64,000 nucleotides of DNA from Mycobacterium sp. ITM-2016-00316 (GTDB taxonomy: Bacteria > Actinomycetota > Actinomycetes > Mycobacteriales > Mycobacteriaceae): assembly GCF_002968335.2 (NCBI RefSeq), contig NZ_CP134398.1, forward strand, positions 1,116,001 through 1,180,000, given 5' to 3'. Position numbers and translations under genes: made by a program. Below, one piece after another: positions 1 through 8,636 of the stretch. The notes beneath the pieces are model-generated. The model was given only the letters and a program-made list of their open reading frames with translations. It did not search any database and was not told the DNA's origin. How positions within the stretch are numbered: the stretch's first letter is position 1; the number at the start of each line of letters is the position of its first letter.

Positions 1-699
1 GGTCCGACGAACGTCACCATCGGCATCGGAGAATCCGAATTGAGACCCATGGCCGTCGATTTCGCCGAGACCGCTCATCTGATCGTGCTGGGCGACAGCG
101 GTTGCGGTAAGACCGCGGCGCTGCGGACGGTGTGCACCCAACTGACCCGTACCTGCACGCCGCTACAGGTGCAGATCCATCTCGTCGATGTGCGCAGGAC
201 ACAGCTCGGTGTGGTGGACACCGGGTACCTGGCCGGTTACCTGATGTCCACCGGGATGCTGCAGACACACCTCGCCGGGCTGACCGATGAGCTGCGTGGG
301 CGGCTGCCCGGCGCCTCGGCCACCCCGCAGCAACTGCGCGACCGGTCGTGGTGGTCGGGTCCGGAAATGTATGTGATCGTCGACGACTACGAGTTGATCT
401 CGGGCGCCGGAACGGACCCACTGGCACCGCTGCTGGAGTTCCTCCCGCACGCCCGTGACATCGGACTGCACGTGGTCATCGCGCGCCGCGCCGGCGGTGC
501 GGCGCGGGCGATGTTCAACCCGGTGCCCGCGACCATGCGTGAGCTCGGCTGCGCCGGGCTGCTGATGAGCGCGGGCGCGGACGAGGGCGCCCTGCTCGGC
601 CTCGCGCGGCCCACACCGCTGCCCCCGGGGCGGGCCCTGCTCACTCGCAGGGGGCACGCCGACGAGCGGGTGCAGATCGCGTGGACCCCCGAACCGTGA
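1..699 (+). CDS. eccC4: ESX-4 type VII secretion ATPase EccC4, C-terminal part (5' truncated by window edge)
   Basis: The frame is open from base 1, so this is the 3' end of a longer gene. It corresponds to the last FtsK/SpoIIIE-like ATPase domain of an EccC protein, the membrane motor that recognises ESX substrates. A P-loop GDSGCGKT is encoded at 91-114, and a Walker B-like strand (MYVIVDDYE) lies about 90 residues later. Downstream are the Rv3446c-like gene and esxU/esxT, the order of the mycobacterial ESX-4 locus, which supports EccC4 over other EccC paralogues. The next CDS overlaps its stop codon, so the genes are probably translationally coupled. The first two ATPase domains and the membrane segments lie outside the window. 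Confidence 0.88.
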   Translation, partial: GPTNVTIGIGESELRPMAVDFAETAHLIVLGDSGCGKTAALRTVCTQLTRTCTPLQVQIHLVDVRRTQLGVVDTGYLAGYLMSTGMLQTHLAGLTDELRGRLPGASATPQQLRDRSWWSGPEMYVIVDDYELISGAGTDPLAPLLEFLPHARDIGLHVVIARRAGGAARAMFNPVPATMRELGCAGLLMSAGADEGALLGLARPTPLPPGRALLTRRGHADERVQIAWTPEP

Positions 700-1811
700 G
701 CGCCACGGTACTGGTCATCGGACCGGGCACGGTCAGCGGTCCGAACCCGGTGCCGACTGAAATCATCTCTGCGGCAATCGATGCCATCGACGACGAGCAT
801 GTGCTCGTCGGTGAACGGCCGGTCGCCCTCGACGAGCTGTGGGCGCGGGTCATCGCCGCGGCAGCCGGAGAACCGGCCGACGGACTGCTGCTCGTGTGTC
901 CCGGCTGGTGGAGCGAGGCCCGGGTGAATCGCATCCGGCGCGCCGCGGGTGAGCACTGCGAGGAGCCGGTCATCCTGCGCCGGCACGACACGCTGCGATC
1001 ACCGGCCGCGAGTGTCGTCGAGATCGCACCGGAGTTCGTGATCTGCCGTGGCCCGGCCCTGCCCATCGCGGTGACACCACGCCTGGGTGCGACGGCCCGG
1101 GTCGCCGAAACCGTCGCGCACGGCGTCCTAGGAGCAGGACCGGTGGTGATCGACGCGCCGGTGGGCGTGGCCGGCGCGGCGGAAATCGCGGCCGCCCTCG
1201 CCGAGATGCTGCACGGCCACGATGTGCAGATCGTCGACGACGCCGCGGTGGTCGCCGTGTTCGGGGAACGCCCACTGTGCGGGCCGGAGCCGCGCCGGCG
1301 CATGTCGGGGTGGGCGGTGTCGGTGGGCCTGCTGCTGGCCGTCGGGATGCTGGTCGGTCTGCCCCGGACGGGCGAGCCCGCCGAGCGGCCCATGACGCTG
1401 CTCACCGAGGGCCGCGTCACGGTGAAGATCCCTGCCGGATGGGTGGTCCGCCGGATCACCGACGGCGCGGGTTCGCGACGCGTACAAGCATTTTCGCCGA
1501 CCGAGGAAGCCGCCGCCATCCTGCTCACGCAATCGGTGGCCGTGCCGGATACGGCTCGCACCGCCGAGGTCCTGGAGGCTGCGCTGGCACTGCAGCCGCC
1601 GGGGGTGTTCACCGGATTGCGCGCCGACGACCACCAGGGTGGGCGTGCCGTGCTCAGCTATGTCGAGACGCGCACGGACCGGAAGATCGCCTGGGCGGTC
1701 TTTCTCGACGGACACGTGCGGATCGCGATCGGATGCCAACAGCCATCCTCCGGGGCCGAGATCCGGCAGTACTGCGATGAGGCCATCCGGTCGGCACACG
1801 CGACACCGTGA
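696..1811 (+). CDS. Type VII secretion-associated protein (Rv3446c family)
   Basis: This Ala/Val-rich protein of about 371 residues sits between eccC4 and esxU, the position of Rv3446c in M. tuberculosis. One hydrophobic segment near residues 202-223 (GWAVSVGLLLAVGMLVGL) divides a roughly 200-residue N-terminal part from a roughly 150-residue C-terminal part, as in a single-pass membrane protein. The GTG at 696 overlaps the eccC4 stop as GTGA, which favours that start. A GTG at 681 is an in-frame alternative. The biochemical role is unknown; the family is recognised only as an ESX-4 accessory protein. Confidence 0.75.
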   Translation: MSATVLVIGPGTVSGPNPVPTEIISAAIDAIDDEHVLVGERPVALDELWARVIAAAAGEPADGLLLVCPGWWSEARVNRIRRAAGEHCEEPVILRRHDTLRSPAASVVEIAPEFVICRGPALPIAVTPRLGATARVAETVAHGVLGAGPVVIDAPVGVAGAAEIAAALAEMLHGHDVQIVDDAAVVAVFGERPLCGPEPRRRMSGWAVSVGLLLAVGMLVGLPRTGEPAERPMTLLTEGRVTVKIPAGWVVRRITDGAGSRRVQAFSPTEEAAAILLTQSVAVPDTARTAEVLEAALALQPPGVFTGLRADDHQGGRAVLSYVETRTDRKIAWAVFLDGHVRIAIGCQQPSSGAEIRQYCDEAIRSAHATP

Positions 1812-1829
1812 AATGAATTCGAAGCACAC

Positions 1830-1856
1830 GGAACCGAATCGGGCGCCGCTGCGTCC
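1830..1856 (+). promoter_or_regulatory. Putative SigM-type promoter upstream of esxU-esxT
   Basis: GGAAC (1830-1834) and CGTCC (1852-1856) are separated by 17 nt, which fits the ECF sigma factor SigM pattern reported in M. tuberculosis. An almost identical block occurs at 28563-28589 upstream of the Rv3440c-like gene. The esxU start lies 53 nt downstream. Confidence 0.65.
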
Positions 1857-1908
1857 TATTCACAACAGCATTTCCGCAAGGGAAGTCATTCACCGGGGGA
1901 GGACCACC

Positions 1909-2217
1909 ATGCCCGCACTCAACACCGACCTGGAGCTGATGCACTCGGTCTCCGGTCAGATCGATGCCCGCAATCAGGAGATCCGGGCGATGCTCGGCAC
2001 CTTCATCGGACGCATGTGCAGTGTGCCGGCGTCGGTGTGGGGTGGCGCGGCGGCTGTCCGCTTCCGGGAGGTCGTGGACCGTTGGAATGCCGAGTCGATG
2101 GCGCTGCACCACGCGTTGGAGCGCATCGCGGAGACCATTCTGCTCAACGAACGCACGCTGCGCGAGGCCGCCGACGGCCACTCGCACCGTATCGGCGCCG
2201 TCAGCAATCAGCTGTAG
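1909..2217 (+). CDS. esxU: ESX-4 WXG100-family secreted protein EsxU
   Basis: This 102-residue helical protein carries the WXG turn (VWGGAAAVRF) near residue 44, between two predicted helices, as in ESAT-6/CFP-10 family proteins. The ATG at 1909 is preceded by a strong GGGGGAGGA ribosome-binding site at 1895-1903. The same frame is open further upstream, but that stretch overlaps the previous gene and lacks this signal. It lies 35 nt before esxT, with which it should form a heterodimeric EccC4 substrate. Identity rests on size, motif and locus position. Confidence 0.85.
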   Translation: MPALNTDLELMHSVSGQIDARNQEIRAMLGTFIGRMCSVPASVWGGAAAVRFREVVDRWNAESMALHHALERIAETILLNERTLREAADGHSHRIGAVSNQL

Positions 2218-2252
2218 AGACACACGAGCTGCGGACACCAGGAGACAGGCAC

Positions 2253-2549
2253 ATGGACATGATGTTGACGTACAACTTCGACGAGATCGAGTACACGGTG
2301 CGCCAGGAGATCCACAGCACCTCGGCCCGGTTCAATGCGGCGCTGGAGGAGTTGCGGGCACAGATCGCGCCGCTGCAGCAGACCTGGACCGCCGAGGCCG
2401 CCGAGGCCTACCGCACCGAACAGCTGCGCTGGAACCAGTCGGCTGCCGCCCTCAACGACATCCTGTTCCGGCTGGGCAACGCGGTACGCGACGGGGCCGA
2501 CGATGTCTCGGCGACCGACCGCCGCGCCGCCAGCGCCTGGGGTCGCTGA
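2253..2549 (+). CDS. esxT: ESX-4 WXG100-like protein EsxT
   Basis: The 98-residue helical hairpin protein closely follows the recalled M. tuberculosis EsxT sequence (YNFDEIEYTVRQEIH, RFNAALEELR). The canonical Trp-x-Gly turn reads Trp-Thr-Ala (QTWTAEAAEAY), with Ala in place of Gly; M. tuberculosis EsxT also departs from WXG here. An AGGAGA ribosome-binding site lies 12 nt before the ATG. It is the last gene of the ESX-4 block and is followed directly by a strong stem-loop. Confidence 0.87.
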   Translation: MDMMLTYNFDEIEYTVRQEIHSTSARFNAALEELRAQIAPLQQTWTAEAAEAYRTEQLRWNQSAAALNDILFRLGNAVRDGADDVSATDRRAASAWGR

Positions 2550-2571
2550 CCGGCGTCGGGCACCCATGACG

Positions 2572-2616
2572 CTGTGCGGTCCCGCTTCGGGGGGAGAGAC
2601 CGGCGGGACCGCACAG
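2572..2616 (+). terminator. Stem-loop terminator after esxT
   Basis: Arms 2572-2585 and 2603-2616 are perfectly complementary over 14 bp, mostly G-C, around a 17-nt loop. No U-tract follows, which is common for mycobacterial terminators. It separates the ESX-4 genes from the metabolic island. Confidence 0.7.
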
Positions 2617-2708
2617 TCAAGGCGTAGCGCCCCCAGGAGGTCGAATTCGATTCAGACTGTCAACCGTCAACTATCCTGGTGTGATGCGCTGGTGTCGGCT
2701 CTTCGGCT

Positions 2709-4010
2709 GTGCGCGGGGAGTGTGAGCTTGGTGGCGATCTGAGGACAACCGGCGGCCGCGTGCCGCCGGCGCAGGTGCGCGCCGTCCATGACCTCTTCGT
2801 CGCCGGTGAGGTCGACGCGTCCTATCTCGATTCGGTGCCGCTGCGCAGGGTCGTCGCCGAGAGTTGGCAGCGCAGTCTGGCCACCGGCGTCGACCCCGAC
2901 AGCATGGGCCGCACGGCGGAGGCCGTGAACGCGCTCGACGAACTGCGCAAGACCCATCCGCTGGCGCCGACGCTGCCGCTCATCCGTCGCCTGCTCGTCG
3001 AAGACGCCGTGGATGCGGGCGTCGTCGTCGCCATCACCGCCGCCGACGGCACCCTGCTCTGGGTCGAGGGCGACCGGCTGGCCATCCGCAAGGCCGAGGC
3101 GATGAACTTCGTACCCGGCACCGACTGGAGCGAGAACATCGCGGGGACGAACGCGCCCGGCACCGCCCTCGCTCTGGACCGGGAGGTGCAGATCCGCGGA
3201 TCCGAGCATTACTCCCGCATCGTGCATCCCTGGAACTGCACCGCGGTACCCGTGCACGACCCGAGCACCGGGGCGCTGCTGGGCGCCATCGACCTCACCG
3301 GCGGACCCCGTGTCGCCGCGCCGGAGACCCTGGCGCTGGTGCGGGCCACCGCCGTCGCGGTGGAGAATCAGCTCGCGCTGCTGCGCCTGACCACCCCCGC
3401 GCCCAGCCGCCCGGAGCCTGTGGCGAGCGCCGCTCCCCGGCTGTCCGTGCTCGGTGCCGACCGGCCGAAATGGCAGGCCGGCTCCGGTTCCGCCACGCTG
3501 ACCGGCAGGCATGCCGACATCCTGGTGCTGCTGATCCGTCACCCGGAGGGACTGAGCGCCGACCATCTGGCGATGCTGCTCGATGACAAGGACCTCGACG
3601 TGGTGACCATCCGCGCCGAGATGTCCCGATTGCGCCGGGTGATCGGGAACAGCTACATCGCGTCGCGGCCGTACCGGTTGCTCGGTCCGGTGACCAGCGA
3701 TATGGGCGACGTGCTCGATGCATTGGCGGCCGGTGACGTCTCGGCCGCGCTCACGGCGTACTCCGGTGCGCTGCTCCCGCAGTCGGTGTCCCCGGCGATC
3801 GGGCGGCTGCGTACCGAACTGATGACCAGTCTGCGCGGTGCGGTCCTGGCCGGCGCGGATCTCGGCCTGCTGCGGCGCTGGCTGGAACTGCCCGACGGCC
3901 GCGATGACCGGCGCGGGTGGACGCTGCTGCACGACCACGCCGAAACCGATCCGGTCGCTCGTGCCGGGGCCCGCGGTCACCTGGCCGGCCTCGATTCCGA
4001 ACTCGGCTGA
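2709..4010 (+). CDS. GAF-domain transcriptional regulator (AcoR-like sensor without AAA+ domain)
   Basis: The protein is 433 residues from the GTG at 2709; a GTG at 2760 is another in-frame start. The N-terminal half has the hallmarks of AcoR-type GAF sensors (VAESWQRSL near the start, then FVPGTDWSENIAGTNAPGTAL and HPWNCTAVPVHDP). The central AAA+ sigma-54 module is absent. The C-terminal third carries a winged-helix-like stretch (GLSADHLAMLLDD, VTIRAEMSRLRRVIG, SRPYRLLGP). In actinobacteria such regulators often neighbour an aldehyde dehydrogenase plus a DUF779 gene, as here. It is a candidate controller of the downstream operon; the ligand is unknown. Confidence 0.75.
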   Translation: MRGECELGGDLRTTGGRVPPAQVRAVHDLFVAGEVDASYLDSVPLRRVVAESWQRSLATGVDPDSMGRTAEAVNALDELRKTHPLAPTLPLIRRLLVEDAVDAGVVVAITAADGTLLWVEGDRLAIRKAEAMNFVPGTDWSENIAGTNAPGTALALDREVQIRGSEHYSRIVHPWNCTAVPVHDPSTGALLGAIDLTGGPRVAAPETLALVRATAVAVENQLALLRLTTPAPSRPEPVASAAPRLSVLGADRPKWQAGSGSATLTGRHADILVLLIRHPEGLSADHLAMLLDDKDLDVVTIRAEMSRLRRVIGNSYIASRPYRLLGPVTSDMGDVLDALAAGDVSAALTAYSGALLPQSVSPAIGRLRTELMTSLRGAVLAGADLGLLRRWLELPDGRDDRRGWTLLHDHAETDPVARAGARGHLAGLDSELG

Positions 4011-4112
4011 TCGCAAAAGCTGAGCAGTACCCGCCTTTGTGCCACTGACCTGCGTCGACGGTGCCGTCGTAAGCGAGTTGTCAGCCGCCCCGCGGCAGCC
4101 GACGATCGATAC

Positions 4113-5036
4113 ATGGACATCGATCGCTATGCCGCGTTCCTGCCCGCCGACCGTCGAGGCCGCATCGCCGCGCCACGGCAGACCTGGATGGACTGGCGCG
4201 GGCGCCGGGTGCACATCGCGCGCGGCGGTGACCCGAACACGGCGAAAGCCCGCGGGATCCTGGTGCACGGCGGCGGCGGGTACTCCGGGGCCCTGTGGCC
4301 ACTGGCCGGTCTGGTCGCCGGCAACCGGGACGGCATCGGCGTGGAGATCCTGGCGCCGGATATGCCGCTGTACGGGTACACGGACGAACCCGACCCGGGC
4401 CGGGTGCGCTACGCCGATTGGATCGACCTGCTGTGCGACATCATCGCCGCCGAACGGGCCCGCGACGACCGGCCGATCATCCTGTTCGGCGCGAGCATGG
4501 GCGGGATGATGGCCTACGAGGCGGCGCATCGCACCGGTGCCGCCGATGCGGTGCTGGCGACCTGCCTGCTCGATCTGACCGATCCGGCCGCGCTGGCGGC
4601 GGTATCCCGGATCAAGATCGCGGGTGCGCTCACGGGGCCGATCCTGCGGGCCGCCGGGTCGGTGCTCGGCTCGGTGCGCGTGCCCATCCGCCTGCTCGCT
4701 GACATGTCGGCGATGAGCCGAGATCCGGGCCTGTCGAGGCTGTGCGCTTCCGACCCGCGCGGTGGCGGGGTCAGTGTGCCGCTGGGTTTCCTGTCGAGCT
4801 GGCTGAACTACGAACACACCCCGCCGGAGCGCTATCGCGGCGCACCGGTCACCCTCGTGGCGCCCGCGGCCGACACCTGGACGCCCCCGGAACTCAGCGT
4901 GCGGTTTCTCGAGCGGATCGCCGGCCCGACGCGCGTGGAACTGCTGGAGAACTGCGGGCACTATCCGATCGAGGAGCCGGGCCTGACCCGGCTGGAGGCC
5001 GTCGGCGGGCAGGTGCTGCAGGCCGTGGTGACGTAA
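4113..5036 (+). CDS. Alpha/beta-hydrolase
   Basis: This 307-residue hydrolase has an HGGGG oxyanion-hole motif near residue 52, the nucleophile elbow GASMGG near residue 129, a probable acid Asp in APAADTWTP and a probable His in NCGHYPIE. It lies between the GAF regulator and the aldehyde dehydrogenase operon. That suggests a role in supplying or clearing a small ester or alcohol, but the substrate cannot be read from sequence. There is no signal peptide. Confidence 0.72.
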   Translation: MDIDRYAAFLPADRRGRIAAPRQTWMDWRGRRVHIARGGDPNTAKARGILVHGGGGYSGALWPLAGLVAGNRDGIGVEILAPDMPLYGYTDEPDPGRVRYADWIDLLCDIIAAERARDDRPIILFGASMGGMMAYEAAHRTGAADAVLATCLLDLTDPAALAAVSRIKIAGALTGPILRAAGSVLGSVRVPIRLLADMSAMSRDPGLSRLCASDPRGGGVSVPLGFLSSWLNYEHTPPERYRGAPVTLVAPAADTWTPPELSVRFLERIAGPTRVELLENCGHYPIEEPGLTRLEAVGGQVLQAVVT

Positions 5037-5044
5037 GTGCGCGT

Positions 5045-5078
5045 TGCAACCGTGATGCAACCCCTGCGCGCCTAAGTT
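5045..5078 (+). promoter_or_regulatory. Direct-repeat operator and -10-like box of the aldehyde dehydrogenase operon
   Basis: TGCAAC (5045-5050), a 5-nt spacer, and TGCAAC (5056-5061) form an 11-bp-period direct repeat. A -10-like TAAGTT at 5073-5078 begins after an 11-nt gap. The same arrangement occurs at 14588-14621 (minus strand) and 15605-15638. Confidence 0.68.
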
Positions 5079-5122
5079 GAGTGACGACCGACACACCTCG
5101 GTGTCACAACGCAGGAGAAGCC

Positions 5123-6646
5123 ATGACTGTTTATGCACGTCCGGGCGCCGACGGCGCCCTGATGTCGTTCGACGCGCGATATGACAACTTCATCGGCGGG
5201 CAGTGGGTCGCACCGACCGCCGGTCGCTACTTCGAGAACCCCACCCCGATCACCGGGCAGGTGTTCTGTGAGATCGCCCGATCCGACGAGTCCGATATCG
5301 AGCTGGCGCTGGACGCCGCGCACGCCGCCGCACCGGCCTGGGGCAAGACCTCGGCCGCCGAGCGTGCGCTGATCCTGAACAAGATCGCCGACCGCATCGA
5401 GGAGAACCTCGAGTCCATTGCGCTCGCCGAGTCCTGGGACAACGGCAAGCCGATCCGCGAAACGCTGAACGCCGACATCCCGCTGGCCGTCGACCACTTC
5501 CGGTACTTCGCCGGATGCATTCGTGCGCAGGAGGGTTCGCTCTCGGAGGTCGACGAGGACACCGTCGCCTACCACTTCCACGAGCCGCTCGGGGTCGTCG
5601 GTCAGATCATCCCGTGGAACTTCCCGATCCTGATGGCGGTGTGGAAGCTGGCACCGGCGCTGGCCGCGGGCAATGCGGTGGTGCTCAAACCGGCCGAGCA
5701 GACCCCGGCCTCGATCCTGTACCTGGTGTCGCTGATCGGCGACCTGCTGCCCGCGGGCGTGCTCAACGTGGTCAACGGCTTCGGCGTCGAGGCCGGCAAG
5801 CCGCTGGCCTCCAGCAACCGGATCGCCAAGATCGCCTTCACCGGTGAGACCACCACCGGCCGGCTGATCATGCAGTACGCCTCGCAGAACCTGATCCCGG
5901 TGACCCTGGAACTCGGTGGCAAGAGCCCGAACATCTTCTTCAACGATGTGCTGGCCGCCAACGACGCCTACCAGGACAAGGCGCTCGAGGGCTTCACCAT
6001 GTTCGCCCTCAACCAGGGCGAGGTGTGCACCTGCCCGTCGCGCAGCCTGGTGCAGGCCGATATCTACGACGAGTTCCTGGCGATGGCCGCGATCCGCACC
6101 AAGGCCGTCCGCCAGGGCGACCCGCTGGACACCGAGACGATGATCGGCGCGCAGGCCTCCAACGATCAGTTGGAGAAGATCCTGTCCTACATCGAGATCG
6201 GCAAGAACGAGGGCGCCCAGGTGGTCACCGGCGGTGAGCGTGCAGAGCTCGGCGGCGATCTGAACGGCGGCTTCTACGTCGCACCGACGATCTTCACCGG
6301 CCACAACAAGATGCGGGTGTTCCAGGAGGAGATCTTCGGTCCGGTGGTCGCGGTGACCTCGTTCTCCGACTACGACGAGGCCATCAGCATCGCCAACGAC
6401 ACCCTGTACGGCCTGGGTGCCGGGGTGTGGTCGCGCAACGGCAACACCGCCTACCGCGCCGGGCGTGACATCAAGGCCGGCCGGGTGTGGACGAACTGCT
6501 ACCACCAGTATCCGGCGCACGCCGCGTTCGGTGGGTACAAGCAGTCCGGGATCGGACGCGAGAACCACAAGATGATGCTGGATCACTACCAGCAGACCAA
6601 GAACCTGCTCGTCAGCTACAGCGACAACGCGCAGGGATTCTTCTGA
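5123..6646 (+). CDS. NAD(P)-dependent (non-acylating) aldehyde dehydrogenase, ExaC/AldB type
   Basis: This full-length 507-residue ALDH has the general-base Glu at residue 263 (LELGGKSPN) and the catalytic Cys at 302 ([11 protein letters not shown]). The N-terminal half holds the coenzyme-binding motifs ([19 protein letters not shown]). It should oxidise short aldehydes such as acetaldehyde, propionaldehyde or 3-hydroxypropionaldehyde to the free acid. These are the products of the ethanolamine lyase and the dehydratase in the same island. An AGGAGA site precedes the ATG. The DUF779 gene starts about 30 nt downstream. It is not a PduP/EutE-type CoA-acylating enzyme, and no encapsulation peptide is apparent. 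Confidence 0.88.
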   Translation: MTVYARPGADGALMSFDARYDNFIGGQWVAPTAGRYFENPTPITGQVFCEIARSDESDIELALDAAHAAAPAWGKTSAAERALILNKIADRIEENLESIALAESWDNGKPIRETLNADIPLAVDHFRYFAGCIRAQEGSLSEVDEDTVAYHFHEPLGVVGQIIPWNFPILMAVWKLAPALAAGNAVVLKPAEQTPASILYLVSLIGDLLPAGVLNVVNGFGVEAGKPLASSNRIAKIAFTGETTTGRLIMQYASQNLIPVTLELGGKSPNIFFNDVLAANDAYQDKALEGFTMFALNQGEVCTCPSRSLVQADIYDEFLAMAAIRTKAVRQGDPLDTETMIGAQASNDQLEKILSYIEIGKNEGAQVVTGGERAELGGDLNGGFYVAPTIFTGHNKMRVFQEEIFGPVVAVTSFSDYDEAISIANDTLYGLGAGVWSRNGNTAYRAGRDIKAGRVWTNCYHQYPAHAAFGGYKQSGIGRENHKMMLDHYQQTKNLLVSYSDNAQGFF

Positions 6647-6677
6647 TGAGCGCGTGCGCCAAGAGCGGGCGACTCTG

Positions 6678-7076
6678 ATGGACTCCCCGGCAGCCCGGGT
6701 GTTGATCACCCGGGCTGCTGCAGGGCTGGTGGTACATCTTCAGAACCGGAACGGCGCGTTGATGTTTCGCCAGTCCGGCGGCTTCGGTGTGAGCGCCACG
6801 CTCATGTGTCACCCCGTCGGCGAATTCTCGATCGAGGACAGCGATGTCCTGCTCGGCATGCTCGACGTCGTGTCGGATCGCCAGCCATACGGCGTTCCGG
6901 TGTGGGTCTCTGGCCCACAGGTGCCGGTGTGGGAGCACAGTCAATTGGTGATCGATGTGGAACCCGGCCGCGGTACCGGTTTCAGCCTCGAGGAATCAGA
7001 AGGTTTGCGTTTCGTATCGCTGGCCCGGGTGGTCCCGGCGCATGCCACATCGATGCGGTCCGCCCAGCTACCGTAG
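6678..7076 (+). CDS. DUF779 family protein (aldehyde-dehydrogenase partner)
   Basis: This 132-residue protein is typical of DUF779, a small actinobacterial/proteobacterial family usually encoded next to ExaC-like aldehyde dehydrogenases, as here. ATG 6678 is chosen because the upstream GTG at 6654 would add only eight residues unlike the family start. Its function is not established; a role assisting the neighbouring dehydrogenase is inferred from gene pairing alone. Confidence 0.75.
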   Translation: MDSPAARVLITRAAAGLVVHLQNRNGALMFRQSGGFGVSATLMCHPVGEFSIEDSDVLLGMLDVVSDRQPYGVPVWVSGPQVPVWEHSQLVIDVEPGRGTGFSLEESEGLRFVSLARVVPAHATSMRSAQLP

Positions 7077-7115
7077 AACCCACCCGCTACCACCCTTTCG
7101 ACGTCAGGAGCAGCG

Positions 7116-8633
7116 TTGCCCGATTTCGTCGCAGCCATCGACCAGGGCACCACCAGCACCCGAGCCATGATCTTCGATCATGCCGGTGCCGAAGTGGGCC
7201 GTCACCAGCTCGAACACGAACAGATCATGCCGCAGCCCGGCTGGGTGGAGCACAACCCGGTGGAGATCTGGGAACGCACCGCCTCGGTGCTGACCTCCGT
7301 GCTGAACAACACCAACCTGCAGCCCGAAGACCTTGCCGCGCTGGGAATCACCAATCAGCGTGAGACCACCCTGGTGTGGAACCGCAAGACCGGGCGTCCG
7401 TACTACAACGCAATCGTCTGGCAGGACACCCGCACCGACCGGATCGCCACGGCGCTGGACCGGGACGGGCGCGGTGATGTGATCCGGCGCAAGGCCGGCC
7501 TGCCGCCCGCCACCTACTTCTCCGGCGGAAAGATCCAGTGGATCCTGGAGAACGTCGCCGGGGTGCGCGAAGCCGCGGAGAGCGGTGACGCGATCTTCGG
7601 CAACAGCGACAGCTGGGTGGTGTGGAATCTGACCGGCGGGACACGCGGCGGGGTGCACGTCACCGATGTCACCAATGCCAGCCGCACCATGCTGATGAAT
7701 CTGGAAACCCTGGACTGGGACGATGAGTTGTTGTCGTTCTTCGGAATTCCGCGCCAGATGCTGCCGGAGATCCGGCCGTCGTCCTCACCGGAGCCTTACG
7801 GGGTGACGCTGAGCGCCGGCCCCATGGGCGGCGAGGTCCCGGTGACGGGGATTCTGGGTGATCAGCAGGCCGCGATGGTGGGCCAGGTGTGTCTGAAGGC
7901 GGGCGAAGCCAAGAACACTTACGGCACAGGTAATTTCCTGCTGCTGAACACCGGTGAGAAGATCGTCCGGTCCACCAACGGCCTGTTGACGACGGTGTGT
8001 TACCAGTTCGGGGACGCGAAACCGGTGTATGCGCTGGAGGGTTCCATCGCGGTGACGGGCTCGGCGGTGCAGTGGTTGCGAGATCAGCTGGGCATCATCA
8101 GTGGTGCCGCGCAGAGCGAGTCGCTGGCCAAGCAGGTCGAGGACAACGGCGGGGTCTACTTCGTGCCCGCATTCTCCGGGCTGTTCGCGCCGTACTGGCG
8201 TTCGGATGCCCGTGGCGCGATCGTCGGGTTGAGCCGTTTCAACACCAATGCCCACGTGGCGCGGGCGACGCTGGAGGCGATCTGCTACCAGAGCCGTGAC
8301 GTGGTGGACGCGATGGAGGCCGATTCCGGTGTGCACCTTGAGGTTCTGAAGGTCGACGGCGGTATCACGGCGAACAGCCTGTGTATGCAGATCCAGGCCG
8401 ATGTGATCGGCGTGGACGTGGTGAAGCCGGTCGTCGCCGAGACCACGGCGCTGGGTGCGGCGTATGCGGCCGGGCTGGCCGTCGGCTTCTGGGCGAACCC
8501 GGACGACCTGCGTGCCAACTGGCAGGAAGGTCAGCGCTGGAGCCCGCAATGGTCGGAGGAACAGCGCAGCTCCGGTTATGCCGGCTGGCAGAAGGCCGTC
8601 CAGCGCACGCTGGACTGGGTGGACGTTTCCTGA
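7116..8633 (+). CDS. glpK: Glycerol kinase
   Basis: This 505-residue FGGY-family kinase begins [17 protein letters not shown], the phosphate-binding segment. It carries glycerol-kinase motifs ([62 protein letters not shown]). It phosphorylates glycerol to glycerol-3-phosphate. The start is a TTG at 7116, six nt after a CAGGAG site. It lies in the aldehyde dehydrogenase-DUF779 operon and is followed after three nt by the nucleosidase gene. With the facilitator at 10045 it gives the cell an ordinary glycerol route beside the B12-dependent dehydratase. Confidence 0.93.
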   Translation: MPDFVAAIDQGTTSTRAMIFDHAGAEVGRHQLEHEQIMPQPGWVEHNPVEIWERTASVLTSVLNNTNLQPEDLAALGITNQRETTLVWNRKTGRPYYNAIVWQDTRTDRIATALDRDGRGDVIRRKAGLPPATYFSGGKIQWILENVAGVREAAESGDAIFGNSDSWVVWNLTGGTRGGVHVTDVTNASRTMLMNLETLDWDDELLSFFGIPRQMLPEIRPSSSPEPYGVTLSAGPMGGEVPVTGILGDQQAAMVGQVCLKAGEAKNTYGTGNFLLLNTGEKIVRSTNGLLTTVCYQFGDAKPVYALEGSIAVTGSAVQWLRDQLGIISGAAQSESLAKQVEDNGGVYFVPAFSGLFAPYWRSDARGAIVGLSRFNTNAHVARATLEAICYQSRDVVDAMEADSGVHLEVLKVDGGITANSLCMQIQADVIGVDVVKPVVAETTALGAAYAAGLAVGFWANPDDLRANWQEGQRWSPQWSEEQRSSGYAGWQKAVQRTLDWVDVS

Positions 8634-8636
8634 CAC

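Noticed and set aside
4040..4060. GCCACTGACCTGC resembling a cobalamin-riboswitch box.
   Set aside because: Only one short match; the other conserved boxes and the required fold are missing and the interval before the hydrolase is only about 100 nt. I found no cobalamin riboswitch anywhere in the island.
2667..5138. Very long open frame (823 codons) on the minus strand.
   Set aside because: It lies antisense to the GAF regulator and the hydrolase, both with clear motifs. Its Arg/Gly/His-rich translation is typical of GC-rich shadow frames and matches no family.
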